Shown: in pieces, positions 41,810 to 51,100 of the stretch
How positions within the stretch are numbered: position 1 is the first letter of the stretch
Layout: every line of letters begins with the position of its first letter
NCBI RefSeq assembly: GCF_014196715.1
Contig: NZ_JACIEF010000002.1
Location: forward strand, 1,453,508 to 1,517,507
Source of the DNA: Pedobacter zeae
GTDB lineage: Bacteria; Bacteroidota; Bacteroidia; Sphingobacteriales; Sphingobacteriaceae
Length of the DNA stretch: 64,000 nt
Reading direction: 5' to 3'
The notes under the pieces: generated by a model
The model's input: the letters and a program-made list of their open reading frames with translations, nothing else
Databases searched by the model: none
Told to the model about the DNA's origin: nothing
Program-made: the position numbers and the translations under genes

Positions 41810-43282
41810 ATGAGCAAAGAAATTACAAGTAGACAAGCAGATTATTCCCAGTGGTATAACGATATCGTAATCAAAGCAGACTTAGCAGAACATTCGGCGG
41901 TACGTGGTTGTATGGTTATTAAGCCCAATGGTTATGCTATCTGGGAAAAAATGCAGGCCGTTTTAGATAAAATGTTTAAAGATACAGGTCATCAAAATGC
42001 CTACTTTCCTTTATTCATCCCAAAGTCATTTTTCTCTAAGGAAGCTTCTCACGTAGAGGGCTTTGCGACAGAATGTGCTGTTGTTACACACTATCGCTTA
42101 AAAAATGACGGTAATGGCAATATTGTAGTTGACGAAGCTGCCAAACTGGAAGAGGAGTTGATTGTGCGTCCAACTTCGGAAACCATTATCTGGAACACGT
42201 ATAAAGGTTGGATCCAATCGTACCGGGATCTTCCAATATTGGTCAATCAGTGGGCCAATGTAGTGAGATGGGAAATGCGTACGAGGTTATTTTTACGGAC
42301 GGCCGAATTTTTATGGCAGGAAGGGCATACCGCCCATGCTACTGCCGAAGAAGCCATTGAAGAAACAGAACGTATGTTGCATATTTATGCCGATTTTGCA
42401 GAAAACTGGTTGGCTGTACCTGTGGTAAGAGGGCGTAAATCGCCTAACGAAAGATTTGCCGGTGCCCTGGATACCTATTGCATCGAAGCATTGATGCAGG
42501 ATGGTAAGGCTTTGCAGGCCGGTACTTCGCACTTTTTAGGCCAGAATTTTGCAAAAGCTTTTGATGTTAAATTTACGGGTAAAGACGGTAAGTTAGATTA
42601 TGTTTGGGCTACTTCGTGGGGCGTTTCGACCCGCCTGATGGGTGCCTTGATTATGGCACACAGTGACGATTCTGGCTTGATTATCCCACCAAAACTTGCG
42701 CCAATACAGGTGGTAATTGTTCCGATTTATAAGGGTGAAGAGGACCTGTCGAGAATTTCTTCGTACGTTAATGAATTAACGATGCGTTTAAAAGGTTTAG
42801 GCGTTTCGGTGAAATATGACGACAGGGATACGCAACGGCCTGGATTTAAATTTGCCGACTATGAGTTAAAAGGTGTGCCGGTCCGTATCGCTATCGGTGG
42901 CCGCGATCTTGAAAATAAGACGGTAGAAGTTGCCCGTAGGGATACAAAAGTAAAGCAGACCGTACCCCAGGAAGGGTTAGATATCTATATTGTAAAACTG
43001 CTGGAAGATATCCAGCAGAGCATGTTCAACAAAGCATTGGCTTACCGGGATGAACACATTACAAAAGCAGATTCTTACGAAGAGTTTAAGGAACTTTTGG
43101 ATACAAAGGCTGGTTTTATCGCTGCACATTGGGATGGAACGCCAGAAACAGAACAAAAAATTAAGGAAGAAACTAAAGCAACTATCCGTTGTATTCCTTT
43201 GGATAATCTACTGGAAGATGGTGTTTGCATCTATTCGGGTAAACCATCTATTCAGAGGGTGTTGTTTGCACGAGCGTATTAG
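41810..43282 (+). CDS. proS: Prolyl-tRNA synthetase, archaeal/eukaryotic-like type
   Basis: 490 residues from the ATG at 41810 ([19 protein letters not shown]). The class II core shows motif 2 ([26 protein letters not shown]) and motif 3 ([20 protein letters not shown]). The anticodon-binding domain is [13 protein letters not shown] to about residue 370, and a C-terminal zinc-fold-like segment closes the chain. It is the short form without the bacterial INS editing domain, which is usual in Bacteroidota. It joins proline to tRNA-Pro. Flanks: alone, with a repeat-rich gap downstream. Confidence 0.94.
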   Translation: MSKEITSRQADYSQWYNDIVIKADLAEHSAVRGCMVIKPNGYAIWEKMQAVLDKMFKDTGHQNAYFPLFIPKSFFSKEASHVEGFATECAVVTHYRLKNDGNGNIVVDEAAKLEEELIVRPTSETIIWNTYKGWIQSYRDLPILVNQWANVVRWEMRTRLFLRTAEFLWQEGHTAHATAEEAIEETERMLHIYADFAENWLAVPVVRGRKSPNERFAGALDTYCIEALMQDGKALQAGTSHFLGQNFAKAFDVKFTGKDGKLDYVWATSWGVSTRLMGALIMAHSDDSGLIIPPKLAPIQVVIVPIYKGEEDLSRISSYVNELTMRLKGLGVSVKYDDRDTQRPGFKFADYELKGVPVRIAIGGRDLENKTVEVARRDTKVKQTVPQEGLDIYIVKLLEDIQQSMFNKALAYRDEHITKADSYEEFKELLDTKAGFIAAHWDGTPETEQKIKEETKATIRCIPLDNLLEDGVCIYSGKPSIQRVLFARAY

Positions 43283-43462
43283 TTCAGTCCTGAGTTCTGA
43301 GCCGTGAATCTTCGTGCAGGCGTTTTAAAAATAAGTTTAGAGTCGTAAGGTTTGAAGTTTTTGAATCTTCTAACAAACGGTTTTCATATATTAATCAGAT
43401 GTGAGACATGAGATTTGGATCTCGACAAATATCTCCGGTCTCACCTCTCAAATCTCAAAAAA
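43283..43462. repeat. Repeat-rich intergenic region upstream of the PLP enzyme gene
   Basis: Contains 'gatgtgagacatgagattt' and 'tctcacctctcaaatctc', the same degenerate family as 28360-28500, here in both orientations. No gene seen. Confidence 0.45.
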
Positions 43463-44602
43463 ATGAAATTCGCAACTAAAGCTATACATGCTGGCCAAGA
43501 GCCTGATCCAACCACTGGTGCTGTAATGACACCGATATATCAAACCTCTACCTATTGGCAAAAATCTCCTGGAGACAATAAGGGGTATGAATATTCGAGG
43601 GGGACTAACCCAACGCGTAAAGCCTTGGAAGATTGTTTAGCGGCCTTGGAAAATGCCAAATATGGTTTGGCTTTTTCGAGTGGGATGGGCGCAACCGATG
43701 CAGTGTTACGCCTATTGCAACCAGGTGATGAAGTTATTACCGGGAATGACCTGTATGGTGGTTCTTACCGTATCTTTACAAAGATCTATGTTAAATACGG
43801 GATCAAATTCCATTTTTTGGATCTTTCCAAACCTGAAAACATCCTGCCGTATATTAATGATAAAACCAGGTTGGTTTGGATAGAAACACCTACTAACCCA
43901 ACCATGCAGGTTATTGACATTGAGGGGATAGCCAAAATTACCAAAGAGAAAAAACTAATGCTAACGGTTGACAACACTTTTGCTTCGCCTTACCTGCAAA
44001 ACCCGATTGATTTGGGTGCAGACATTGTGATGCATTCGGTAACCAAGTATATCGGCGGTCATTCTGATGTGGTAATGGGAGCACTAGTAACCAATAACGA
44101 GGCTTTATATAAAGACCTTTGGTTTGTATACAATGCCTGCGGCGCAACACCGGGGCCACAAGATGCTTTTTTAGTTCTGAGGGGGATTAAAACGCTTCAT
44201 TTAAGGATGAAAGCACATTGCGAAAATGGCGAACGTGTTGCCCGTTATTTAAAAACACATCCAAAAGTTGATAAAATTTACTGGCCTGGCTTTGAAGATC
44301 ATCCTAACCACGATATTGCTAAAAAACAGATGCGTGGCTTCGGAGGTATGATTTCGATCACGTTAAAAGGTGCAGATTTGCAGGAAACCTTCAGGATTTC
44401 GTCGAACTTTAAAGTGTTTACCCTGGCCGAATCTTTAGGTGGGGTAGAGTCCCTGATCAATCATCCTGCTACGATGACGCATGGTTCCATTCCGAAAGAG
44501 GAACGGGAAAAGGTTGGCGTGACCGATAACTTACTCCGTTTAAGTGTAGGTGTAGAGGATATCGACGATCTTTTAGAAGATCTCGAAAGGGCTTTGGCTT
44601 AA
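43463..44602 (+). CDS. Cystathionine gamma-synthase/lyase-type PLP enzyme
   Basis: 379 residues from MKFATKAIHAGQEPDP; the start at 43415 lies in repeats and is rejected. A Cys/Met metabolism PLP enzyme: Schiff-base Lys195 in MHSVTKYIGGHSD, YSRGTNPTR, FSSGMGATDA and the C-terminal ESLGGVESLINHPATMTH. Members are cystathionine gamma-synthase (MetB), beta-lyase or gamma-lyase; sequence cannot fix which. The SLGGVESL motif with FKVFTLAE suits the MetB/CGL branch. It links to aspartokinase at 22901 through methionine synthesis. Confidence 0.88.
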   Translation: MKFATKAIHAGQEPDPTTGAVMTPIYQTSTYWQKSPGDNKGYEYSRGTNPTRKALEDCLAALENAKYGLAFSSGMGATDAVLRLLQPGDEVITGNDLYGGSYRIFTKIYVKYGIKFHFLDLSKPENILPYINDKTRLVWIETPTNPTMQVIDIEGIAKITKEKKLMLTVDNTFASPYLQNPIDLGADIVMHSVTKYIGGHSDVVMGALVTNNEALYKDLWFVYNACGATPGPQDAFLVLRGIKTLHLRMKAHCENGERVARYLKTHPKVDKIYWPGFEDHPNHDIAKKQMRGFGGMISITLKGADLQETFRISSNFKVFTLAESLGGVESLINHPATMTHGSIPKEEREKVGVTDNLLRLSVGVEDIDDLLEDLERALA

Positions 44603-44617
44603 GCTGCTTAGAAATAA

Positions 44618-44738
44618 AAGTGCCGTCATTTCGAGCGAAGTGTAGCGAAGCCGAGAACCACGGAGTGCTCAGCGAAGCTAAGTCTGTCTTGAGGTAGCTC
44701 TCTCCGCTCACTGTGTTTCGGTCGGGATGACGCAACTT
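44618..44738. repeat. REP-like dispersed element with inverted ends
   Basis: A 121-bp intergenic element. The ends AAGTGCCGTCAT (44618-44629) and ATGACGCAACTT (44727-44738) are imperfect inverted repeats (10 of 12 match). Inside are 'cgaagtgtagcgaagccgag' and 'ctcagcgaagctaag'. The reading ...SLHFARND... on the minus strand is a translation often misannotated as a gene in this phylum. Confidence 0.7.
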
Positions 44739-44853
44739 TTTATTTTTTTATTGAATCCAATAAATGATAACGAATTACCGCATATTACGGAGATCTGCGT
44801 TCAGCTCCGGATAACTATCATTTTTACTTCTTTCGTTTTAACCCAACTATCTC

Positions 44854-45705
44854 ATGCAATTCCTGGAGTTAAAGAATTTTCTTGATTATAAAGTAGCGCA
44901 ATACAATCAGCCTGGTTTTATAGCAAACGATCCGGTTTGTATTCCGCATCTTTTTGAGAAAAAACAGGATATTGAAATTGCAGGTTTTTTTGCTGCGGTA
45001 CTGGCCTGGGGGCAGCGAAAAACCATTATCAGCAAATGCCGGGAGTTACTTAACCGGATGGACAATGCACCTTACGATTTTGTGCTTAACCATAGCGATG
45101 AAGAGTTAAAAGGTTTACTGAATTTTAAGCACCGCACCTTTAACGATACCGACCTGCTTTATTTTATTTCCTTTTTCAAAATGCATTATGGCCGCTTTGA
45201 TAGTTTAGAGCAAGCTTTTGTGCCCAAACAAGATGTTTTTCTTGATGCCTATCTGGAAATATCAGATGGGGTAAACCAGGTGATTAATGCTTCGGAAGCC
45301 TGCCAGGCCGGTGAGTTGCAGGTTTCTATCGAACAATGCCTTAATTACTTCAGGAGATATTTTTTTTCCATGGAAGATTTTCCGCACCGTACCCAAAAAC
45401 ACATCTCTTCGCCACAACAAAAATCGACGTGTAAGCGCTTGAACATGTTTTTAAGGTGGATGGTCAGGGCTGATGACAGGGGCGTTGATTTTGGAATCTG
45501 GAACACGCTGAAGCCTAAGGATCTGATTTGCCCTTGTGATGTACATGTAGATAGGGTAGGGCGCTTGCTCGGCCTCATCAACAGGAAGCAAACAGATTGG
45601 TTAACCGCAGTAGAACTAACCAATAATTTAAAGGAGTTTGATCCCTCAGATCCTGTGAAATATGACTTTGCTTTGTTTGGTCTGGGCGTGGAGAAGGAGT
45701 TTTAG
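44854..45705 (+). CDS. TIGR02757/DUF2400 family protein
   Basis: 283 residues. The family is recognised by LFEKKQDIEIAGFFAAVLAWGQRKTIISKC, NFKHRTFNDTDLLYF, and the end segment KDLICPCDVHVDRVGRLLGL with the conserved CxCDxH. The fold is HhH-like (related to DNA glycosylases), but no activity has been shown. The gene stands alone after the REP-like element. Confidence 0.87.
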   Translation: MQFLELKNFLDYKVAQYNQPGFIANDPVCIPHLFEKKQDIEIAGFFAAVLAWGQRKTIISKCRELLNRMDNAPYDFVLNHSDEELKGLLNFKHRTFNDTDLLYFISFFKMHYGRFDSLEQAFVPKQDVFLDAYLEISDGVNQVINASEACQAGELQVSIEQCLNYFRRYFFSMEDFPHRTQKHISSPQQKSTCKRLNMFLRWMVRADDRGVDFGIWNTLKPKDLICPCDVHVDRVGRLLGLINRKQTDWLTAVELTNNLKEFDPSDPVKYDFALFGLGVEKEF

Positions 45706-45817
45706 TTTGCTTTTAAATTATATGTAATAAAACTTCTTTTTTAAGACCAATGTTCTTATTATTACATCGTAATTCTCTCATTTAATGAGAAAATTGTCTG
45801 TTTAATCAGTAGTTTTT

Positions 45818-46432
45818 ATGATCGCAGTTAACTTATCAGATGATAACAAGTGGAAGCAATACAATAATTTTTCCCCTTTGATCTCCATTTTTAAGAAATT
45901 TCATCCGCTTAATAATGAAATAGAAAGGCGGATTAATCAGTATACCTTTCCGGTCAGCTACAGAAAAAATAAATACCTCATTTCACCTGTAGATCGTAAT
46001 CAATACCTTTTTTTAATTGTTAAAGGGATCGTGAGGGGGTTTACAAAAGACGGGAATAGTGAGGTGACCACATGGATTGCCAAAGAGGATGAAATTGTAG
46101 GTACCATACGCAACTTCCTGGCTGAAAGCGATTCGGATGAGTATCTACAGGCATTAGAAGATGTAGATTTAATTGCTATACCACATGTATTATCAGAATA
46201 CCTGTATGAAAACTTTACTGAAGCCAATATTGTTGGCCGAAAAATGATCGAATTATATTACCGCTCTGCAGAGGAGCGTGCTTATCTCTGCAGGATCTCC
46301 TCGGCTGAAAAAAGATATGAGCGGTTCCTGGTTTCTTTTCCCGATCTGATTAACCGCGTTCCTTTGAAACATATCGCCTCATTTTTGGCCATCAGGCTGG
46401 AAACACTTAGCCGGATCAGGGCTAAGATTTAA
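45818..46432 (+). CDS. Crp/Fnr-type transcriptional regulator
   Basis: 204 residues. The N-terminal two thirds form a cyclic-nucleotide-binding-like beta roll (FLIVKGIVRGFTKDGNSEVTTWIAKEDEIVGTIRNFLAE). The C-terminal part (ERFLVSFPDLINRVPLKHIASFLAIRLETLSRIRAKI) is the helix-turn-helix with a recognition helix LETLSRIRAK. The phosphate-binding Arg-Ala of true cAMP sites is not visible, so the ligand is unknown. Stand-alone gene. Confidence 0.85.
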   Translation: MIAVNLSDDNKWKQYNNFSPLISIFKKFHPLNNEIERRINQYTFPVSYRKNKYLISPVDRNQYLFLIVKGIVRGFTKDGNSEVTTWIAKEDEIVGTIRNFLAESDSDEYLQALEDVDLIAIPHVLSEYLYENFTEANIVGRKMIELYYRSAEERAYLCRISSAEKRYERFLVSFPDLINRVPLKHIASFLAIRLETLSRIRAKI

Positions 46433-46716
46433 TCGTTTTTTGGCAGAATTGCAGGAATTGTAAGGAAAAGAATAACTGACTGTAATTCATCGCTGTACTG
46501 TATTTTATGTTTGAAATTTGCGGTTAAGCAGCGCTACGCGTGAAATTAGTGGAGTTTATGCTTTTGCTAAAAAATCTCAGGCTGGCACCTTCAAAACATT
46601 TTTAACATTTTTTTTTAATTGTGTATAATAATATTTACATATTTAGACAAAAAATTTACTACTATTACGTACAAAAAAATAACTTTTTACTAACTTGCAG
46701 AATATTCTTTAAAATA
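46433..46716. other. Intergenic region before the response regulator gene
   Basis: An AT-rich gap with T-rich and A-rich runs at 46600-46680. The open frame from 46621 is AT-rich leader and is not taken as coding. No clear promoter consensus is seen. Confidence 0.4.
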
Positions 46717-47364
46717 ATGAAAACAAAAAATACCGTAAGTACTTTTACAGTGCTCATCGCCGATGATCATGAAATCATTCGTAGAGGTTTAAAAGGTTTA
46801 ATATCAGACTTTTGGCCTGGTGTTGAAATCATCCATGCCTCGACATTGGAGCAGGCGCTTGTGGAAGTAGAAAAATCACCGAGCTTAGTCATCATTGATG
46901 TAAACTTGCCTGGAGGCAACAACCTTAAGGTAATCGATCAAATTAAATTGGTTCAGCCAAATGCTAAAATCCTGGTATTTTCTTCTTTAAACGAGAATAT
47001 TTATGCTGTACCTTATTTAAAATCGGGTGCCTCCGGTTACCTGACCAAAAATGCAGAAGAATCAGAAATTGTAACCGCTATTACAACGATTTTAGCAGGC
47101 AGCCGGTATTCGAGCAGAAATGTTAAAGAAAATATGTTTAACAGTATTTTGGGTAACGATGCCGATAATCCATTTACCAAATTATCGGGCAGAGAACTGG
47201 AGGTAGCAGAGCTTTTAACCAAAGGTATTGGTGTATTAGAAATCTCTAACCAGTTAAAACTTCAAATGGGTACGGTAAGTACATACAAATTGAGGCTTTT
47301 CCAGAAACTGAAAATCAAGAGCATTATAGAACTGGCTGAAAAGATGAGTATCTATGAAAGATAA
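46717..47364 (+). CDS. NarL/FixJ-family response regulator
   Basis: 215 residues from the ATG at 46717. The upstream frame (46621) is Tyr/Phe/Asn-rich and not conserved in type. The receiver domain has the acidic pair Asp16-Asp17 (LIADDHE), phosphorylation site Asp61 (IIDVNLPG), Ser89/90 and Lys111 (GYLTKN). The C-terminal LuxR helix-turn-helix begins LSGRELEVAELLTKG. No histidine kinase is adjacent. It lies 0.8 kb upstream of the giant surface protein gene with one small gene between; control of that gene is only a guess. Its stop codon is inside the bidirectional terminator. Confidence 0.92.
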   Translation: MKTKNTVSTFTVLIADDHEIIRRGLKGLISDFWPGVEIIHASTLEQALVEVEKSPSLVIIDVNLPGGNNLKVIDQIKLVQPNAKILVFSSLNENIYAVPYLKSGASGYLTKNAEESEIVTAITTILAGSRYSSRNVKENMFNSILGNDADNPFTKLSGRELEVAELLTKGIGVLEISNQLKLQMGTVSTYKLRLFQKLKIKSIIELAEKMSIYER

Positions 47365-47388
47365 AAAGAGTATTTTACTCTTTTTATC
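47360..47388. terminator. Bidirectional terminator
   Basis: GATAAAAAGAGTA pairs perfectly with TACTCTTTTTATC around TTT (13-bp stem). It contains the stop codon of the response regulator and lies just past the end of the small hydrophilic gene. Confidence 0.85.
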
Positions 47389-47392
47389 TTTT

Positions 47393-47578
47393 CTAAGCTT
47401 TTTTCTTTCTATCCACAGTACCGGGCCCACTTGCCCCTGATTCGTTAGGTGTGGAGCCTGCCTGACCAAATTTATCCGAAGCACCCTCTCCGTTCTGATC
47501 GAAGGAAGCTTTTCCTTTAGAGCTTCCTTTGCTCTTGTGCTTTTCTTCCGTTGTATTTTTACTGTCTTTAGTTTTCAT
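47393..47578 (-). CDS. Small hydrophilic, Gly/Ser/Lys-rich protein
   Basis: 61 residues, strongly polar: MKTKDSKNTTEEKHKSKGSS, then KGKASFDQNGEGASDKFGQA and a tail GPGTVDRKKKA. There is no signal peptide, cysteine or hydrophobic core, so it is probably unfolded, like small hydrophilin or stress proteins. A terminator follows. No family was recognised. Divergent from the giant gene. Confidence 0.55.
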   Translation of the reverse strand: MKTKDSKNTTEEKHKSKGSSKGKASFDQNGEGASDKFGQAGSTPNESGASGPGTVDRKKKA

Positions 47579-48179
47579 AACATACCTGTTTATTCTTAGT
47601 CAACATTTTAAAACAGGCAAAGTTTTAATCATTCTCTTTTGGCCCGTACCATCATGCTACCAGGTGCCCTGGTATAGCGATGAATTTGATGTTGCTTTAA
47701 GCACTTTAAACTACCCAACTATTACTCGGGTTTTGGAAGGCATACCACCTTGTTGCTTTTGATTTTTAGTCGACTTTAATCATATACTTAATAAGAAACT
47801 AAACCGATATAGCTACAGGTTGTAATTTTTTATTTGATCAAAATCAACACATCAAAAGTATCGCTTGAACGAAAAACCTACCAGAAAGTGCTTAAAAGGG
47901 CTATTCTATTTTTCTTATATCATATTTGTGTTTTATTGTATTATTAATTATGCAATTTTTGAGCTTTCTTGTAGAGTTGCTAATACTGAATAATGTTTTG
48001 TTTAGTACTTTTGCGGAAATAAATGAATAAAATGAACAGGTGTAATGCGTTATCCGTTAGCTTTTTATTCTAAAAAAACCATTGATTTTAAAATTACGTA
48101 AATACGTCTAAACCTATAAACAGCTAATACACATGGTATCATTGCTTAATGATACAAGTACTTCATCATCACCCTGCTT
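47579..48179. other. 600-nt region upstream of the giant gene
   Basis: It holds an inverted repeat TACCAGG-tgc-CCTGGTA (47658-47674), which could be an operator, and TACTTTTG (48006-48013), a -7 type element. From there the leader would be about 160 nt. Within it ATGAATAAAATGAACAGG (from 48023) opens a 16-codon frame ending at 48073. No other gene is visible. Confidence 0.45.
48006..48013 (+). promoter_or_regulatory. -7 element upstream of the giant gene
   Basis: TACTTTTG matches TAnnTTTG. A TTG at 47977-47979 is 26 nt upstream, longer than the usual gap, so the -33 is unsure. Confidence 0.35.
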
Positions 48180-51100
48180 ATGAATAAAAATTTACCCTCT
48201 CTATCTCATTTTTCGTACATTTTTTTTGGTAAAAAAGTTAACTTAAGGAAGCCAGCTGGTTACTTCATCAAATGTGCATCGCTTGTTATCGCCATTTTAC
48301 TTTTTTATACCGCTGTTTCAAATGCACAAACCCCTGTATGTGCTACGCCGGGTGCAGATGGCGCCGGAAATTTAAGTACAGCAGCGAATACATTCTATCC
48401 GTCTAAATCGGGAAATATAACCTTAAATGCAGGCAGTACCTCCTTAGAATTGGATCCTGTACCTGGCTCATTTACTGTGGGAAGTACCGTGTTTTCTTTT
48501 GGTAACACCCAGATAACCAAAGGTAATTTGTTGTTGATTATCCAGATGCAGGGTGCGGATGCCAATACAACGAATACTTCATCATACGGATCGGGTATAG
48601 CGGCCAATAATGGCTCGGGTTATACCGGAACCGTAACTGCCGGGCGTTACGAATATGTGGTGGCTCTTAATGATGTAACCACTGCAGGAGGAACATTGCA
48701 ATTTAAGGCAGCTGGTTCAGGTGGGGGATTGGTAAATAGTTATGTGAATTCGGATGCGACTGCTACAAAGGGACAAAGACGTTTCCAGGTGGTGCGTTTA
48801 ATGCAATATTCGAACCTGACGATGACTACCGATATTAAAACCATTCCCTGGAATGGTAAAGCCGGTGGTTTAATTGCAATTGATGTTGCCGGAACGCTAA
48901 CCATGAATGGTCGTGTGATTGATGCGAGTGCAACTGGTTTCCGGGGGGGCTATCTTTTACCCCGTACCATTGCAAATACCCAGCAAAGCTTATACGTTAC
49001 CACCAATTCGACCTTAGCGAGTACAAAAGGAGAAGGAATTGTGGGTACCCCGCGTTTTATGTGGGATGGATATAACCAGGTTGATAATGGTGTTCAGGGG
49101 TATCCGGATGGCGATTATGGTCGCGGTGCACCGGGGAACGCTGGTGGAGGTGGTAACGTGCACAATGCCGGTGGAGGCGGTGGCGGTAATGGCTCTGCAG
49201 GTGGATTAGGCGGATGGGGCTGGAATAGCGGAGATGGCGACAATACAGTTACCGGTGGTAGACAGGGCGCTGCAGTTCCGTACGCATTAAACAGATTATT
49301 TTTAGGAGGAGGAGGTGGTGCCGGGGATGCCAATAATGCAACAAACGGTGTTAGAGGTGGTGTTGGTGGGGGTATTATCCTCATCACCGCAAATAAAATT
49401 GAAGGAACAGGAACTATTTTAGCAAATGGAGGCCGGGGCGAGGCGGGTGGTTTAGGTAGCGCTGCAGATGGCGCAGGTGGTGGCGGTGCCGGGGGAACAA
49501 TATTTATAAATGTTGCTAATCCAAGCCCTACAGCTACTTTGACCATTCAGGCAAAAGGTGGTAACGGTGGTAATTCTTTTACTACAACGGCGCATGGTCC
49601 TGGTGGTGGTGGCGGCGGCGGTGTAATCTATTATAAAATTCCCAATGCTACCATAACAACAAATACTTCAGGTGGTTTAAGCGGAAGAACAAATGATGGT
49701 GTTACACAAACTGGGAACGCGAATTCTAATGTTCCTTATGGTGCAACAGATGGTTCGACTCCTGGTGTAGTAAATCAGTTCGCGTTTAATGATTTACCCC
49801 CTGAATTGCAGGGCGTAAGCTCTACCTGTTTGCCAAACCTGGTGATCACTAAATCTCGAAGCAACCCGACAGTTTCAGTGCCTGCAGGTTCTACCACGGT
49901 TTACACCATTAACATTAACAATACAGGTGGAGGTGCAGAGGGTGTTCGTATAAACGATCAGCTGCCTGCAGGTTTAACCTTCTTATCTGCAACAATTGTT
50001 TATTCTACCAGCCCATCAACCGTAGTTACAGTCGCAAATAGCGGAACGGCTACTTCTCCGGTATTGGGAAATTTTAACATTCCTGCCGGAACATCAGCTA
50101 CTATTCAACTGACGGTTACCATTCCGGCTTCAACGGCTCCAGGCACATACAGTAATCCGGCGCAGGTAACTTATCTCGATCCAACACGTACTGCTGCAAA
50201 TCCAAGCCGTTTAATTTCTCCCGCATCTTTTGCGATATCAGGCACAAATACCACATATGAAACTGGCGGAACAGTAGGTGGGAGCAACTATAATCCTGCT
50301 TTAACAGACGAAGATTTACTGTTAACCAAACCCAACATATCTATCGTAAAAACAGTTAGTCCAACCTGTATTGCTACAGGTAGCAATGCGACCTATACCA
50401 TTACGGTTAAAAATGAGGGCACTACAAACCTGAATACTTTTTCGGTAACAGATGTAATTCCGACAGGAATGACTTTTGTAAGTTCAACCGGAACAACTGC
50501 CCCATGGACTCGTTCGAATGTTGGTACCACTTATACCTTTACCTATAATTCAGGTACTGGTCTTGCTGCCGGGCAAACTGCCTCTTTTACGATTACTGCA
50601 ACAGCGACGACAGTTCAATCCTCTGGTAATTGGTCTAATACAGCAACAGTAAGTGGAGGAAGCAACTCAACTGTTTTATTATATGCCAATCCAACTACAG
50701 CCAGTTCATCAATTACTTCTGGTGGTACGGCCTGTAACGATGGTACGTTTTTTATTACGGGTAATACCCCAACTGTAGGTACGGGACAATGGAGCCTTAT
50801 TTCCAATCCTGGTAATTTTGCTACGCTTAACAACCCTAATCAAGTGAATGCAACTGTTGTAGGGGTAAGAAATGGCTCTCCTGTAACGGCCCGGTGGACG
50901 ATAACCAATGGTACTTGTACCAGTACTTCTGATTTAGTTTTAACTAACAACAGTGTGTTACCTACCGGTACTTTGAGCATAGTTGGTAACGCCAGTGGTA
51001 CTGTTTGTTCTCCTTCACCAACACCTAATCTTCAGGTTGCGCTAACCGGAACACCGAACTGGAGTATCAGCTACAGAAACCCTGCAGGTTTATTGGTGAA

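Noticed and set aside
44469..44735. Minus-strand frame containing SASLHFARND
   Set aside because: It translates the REP-like element and the antisense of the PLP enzyme gene; a known misannotation pattern in this phylum.
46621..46716. N-terminal extension of the response regulator (MYNNIYIFRQ...)
   Set aside because: It is AT-rich leader translated by chance; the receiver domain begins correctly from 46717.
47529..47762. 77-codon plus-strand hydrophobic frame
   Set aside because: Its first part is antisense to the small hydrophilic gene; the rest crosses the inverted repeat and control region without a domain.
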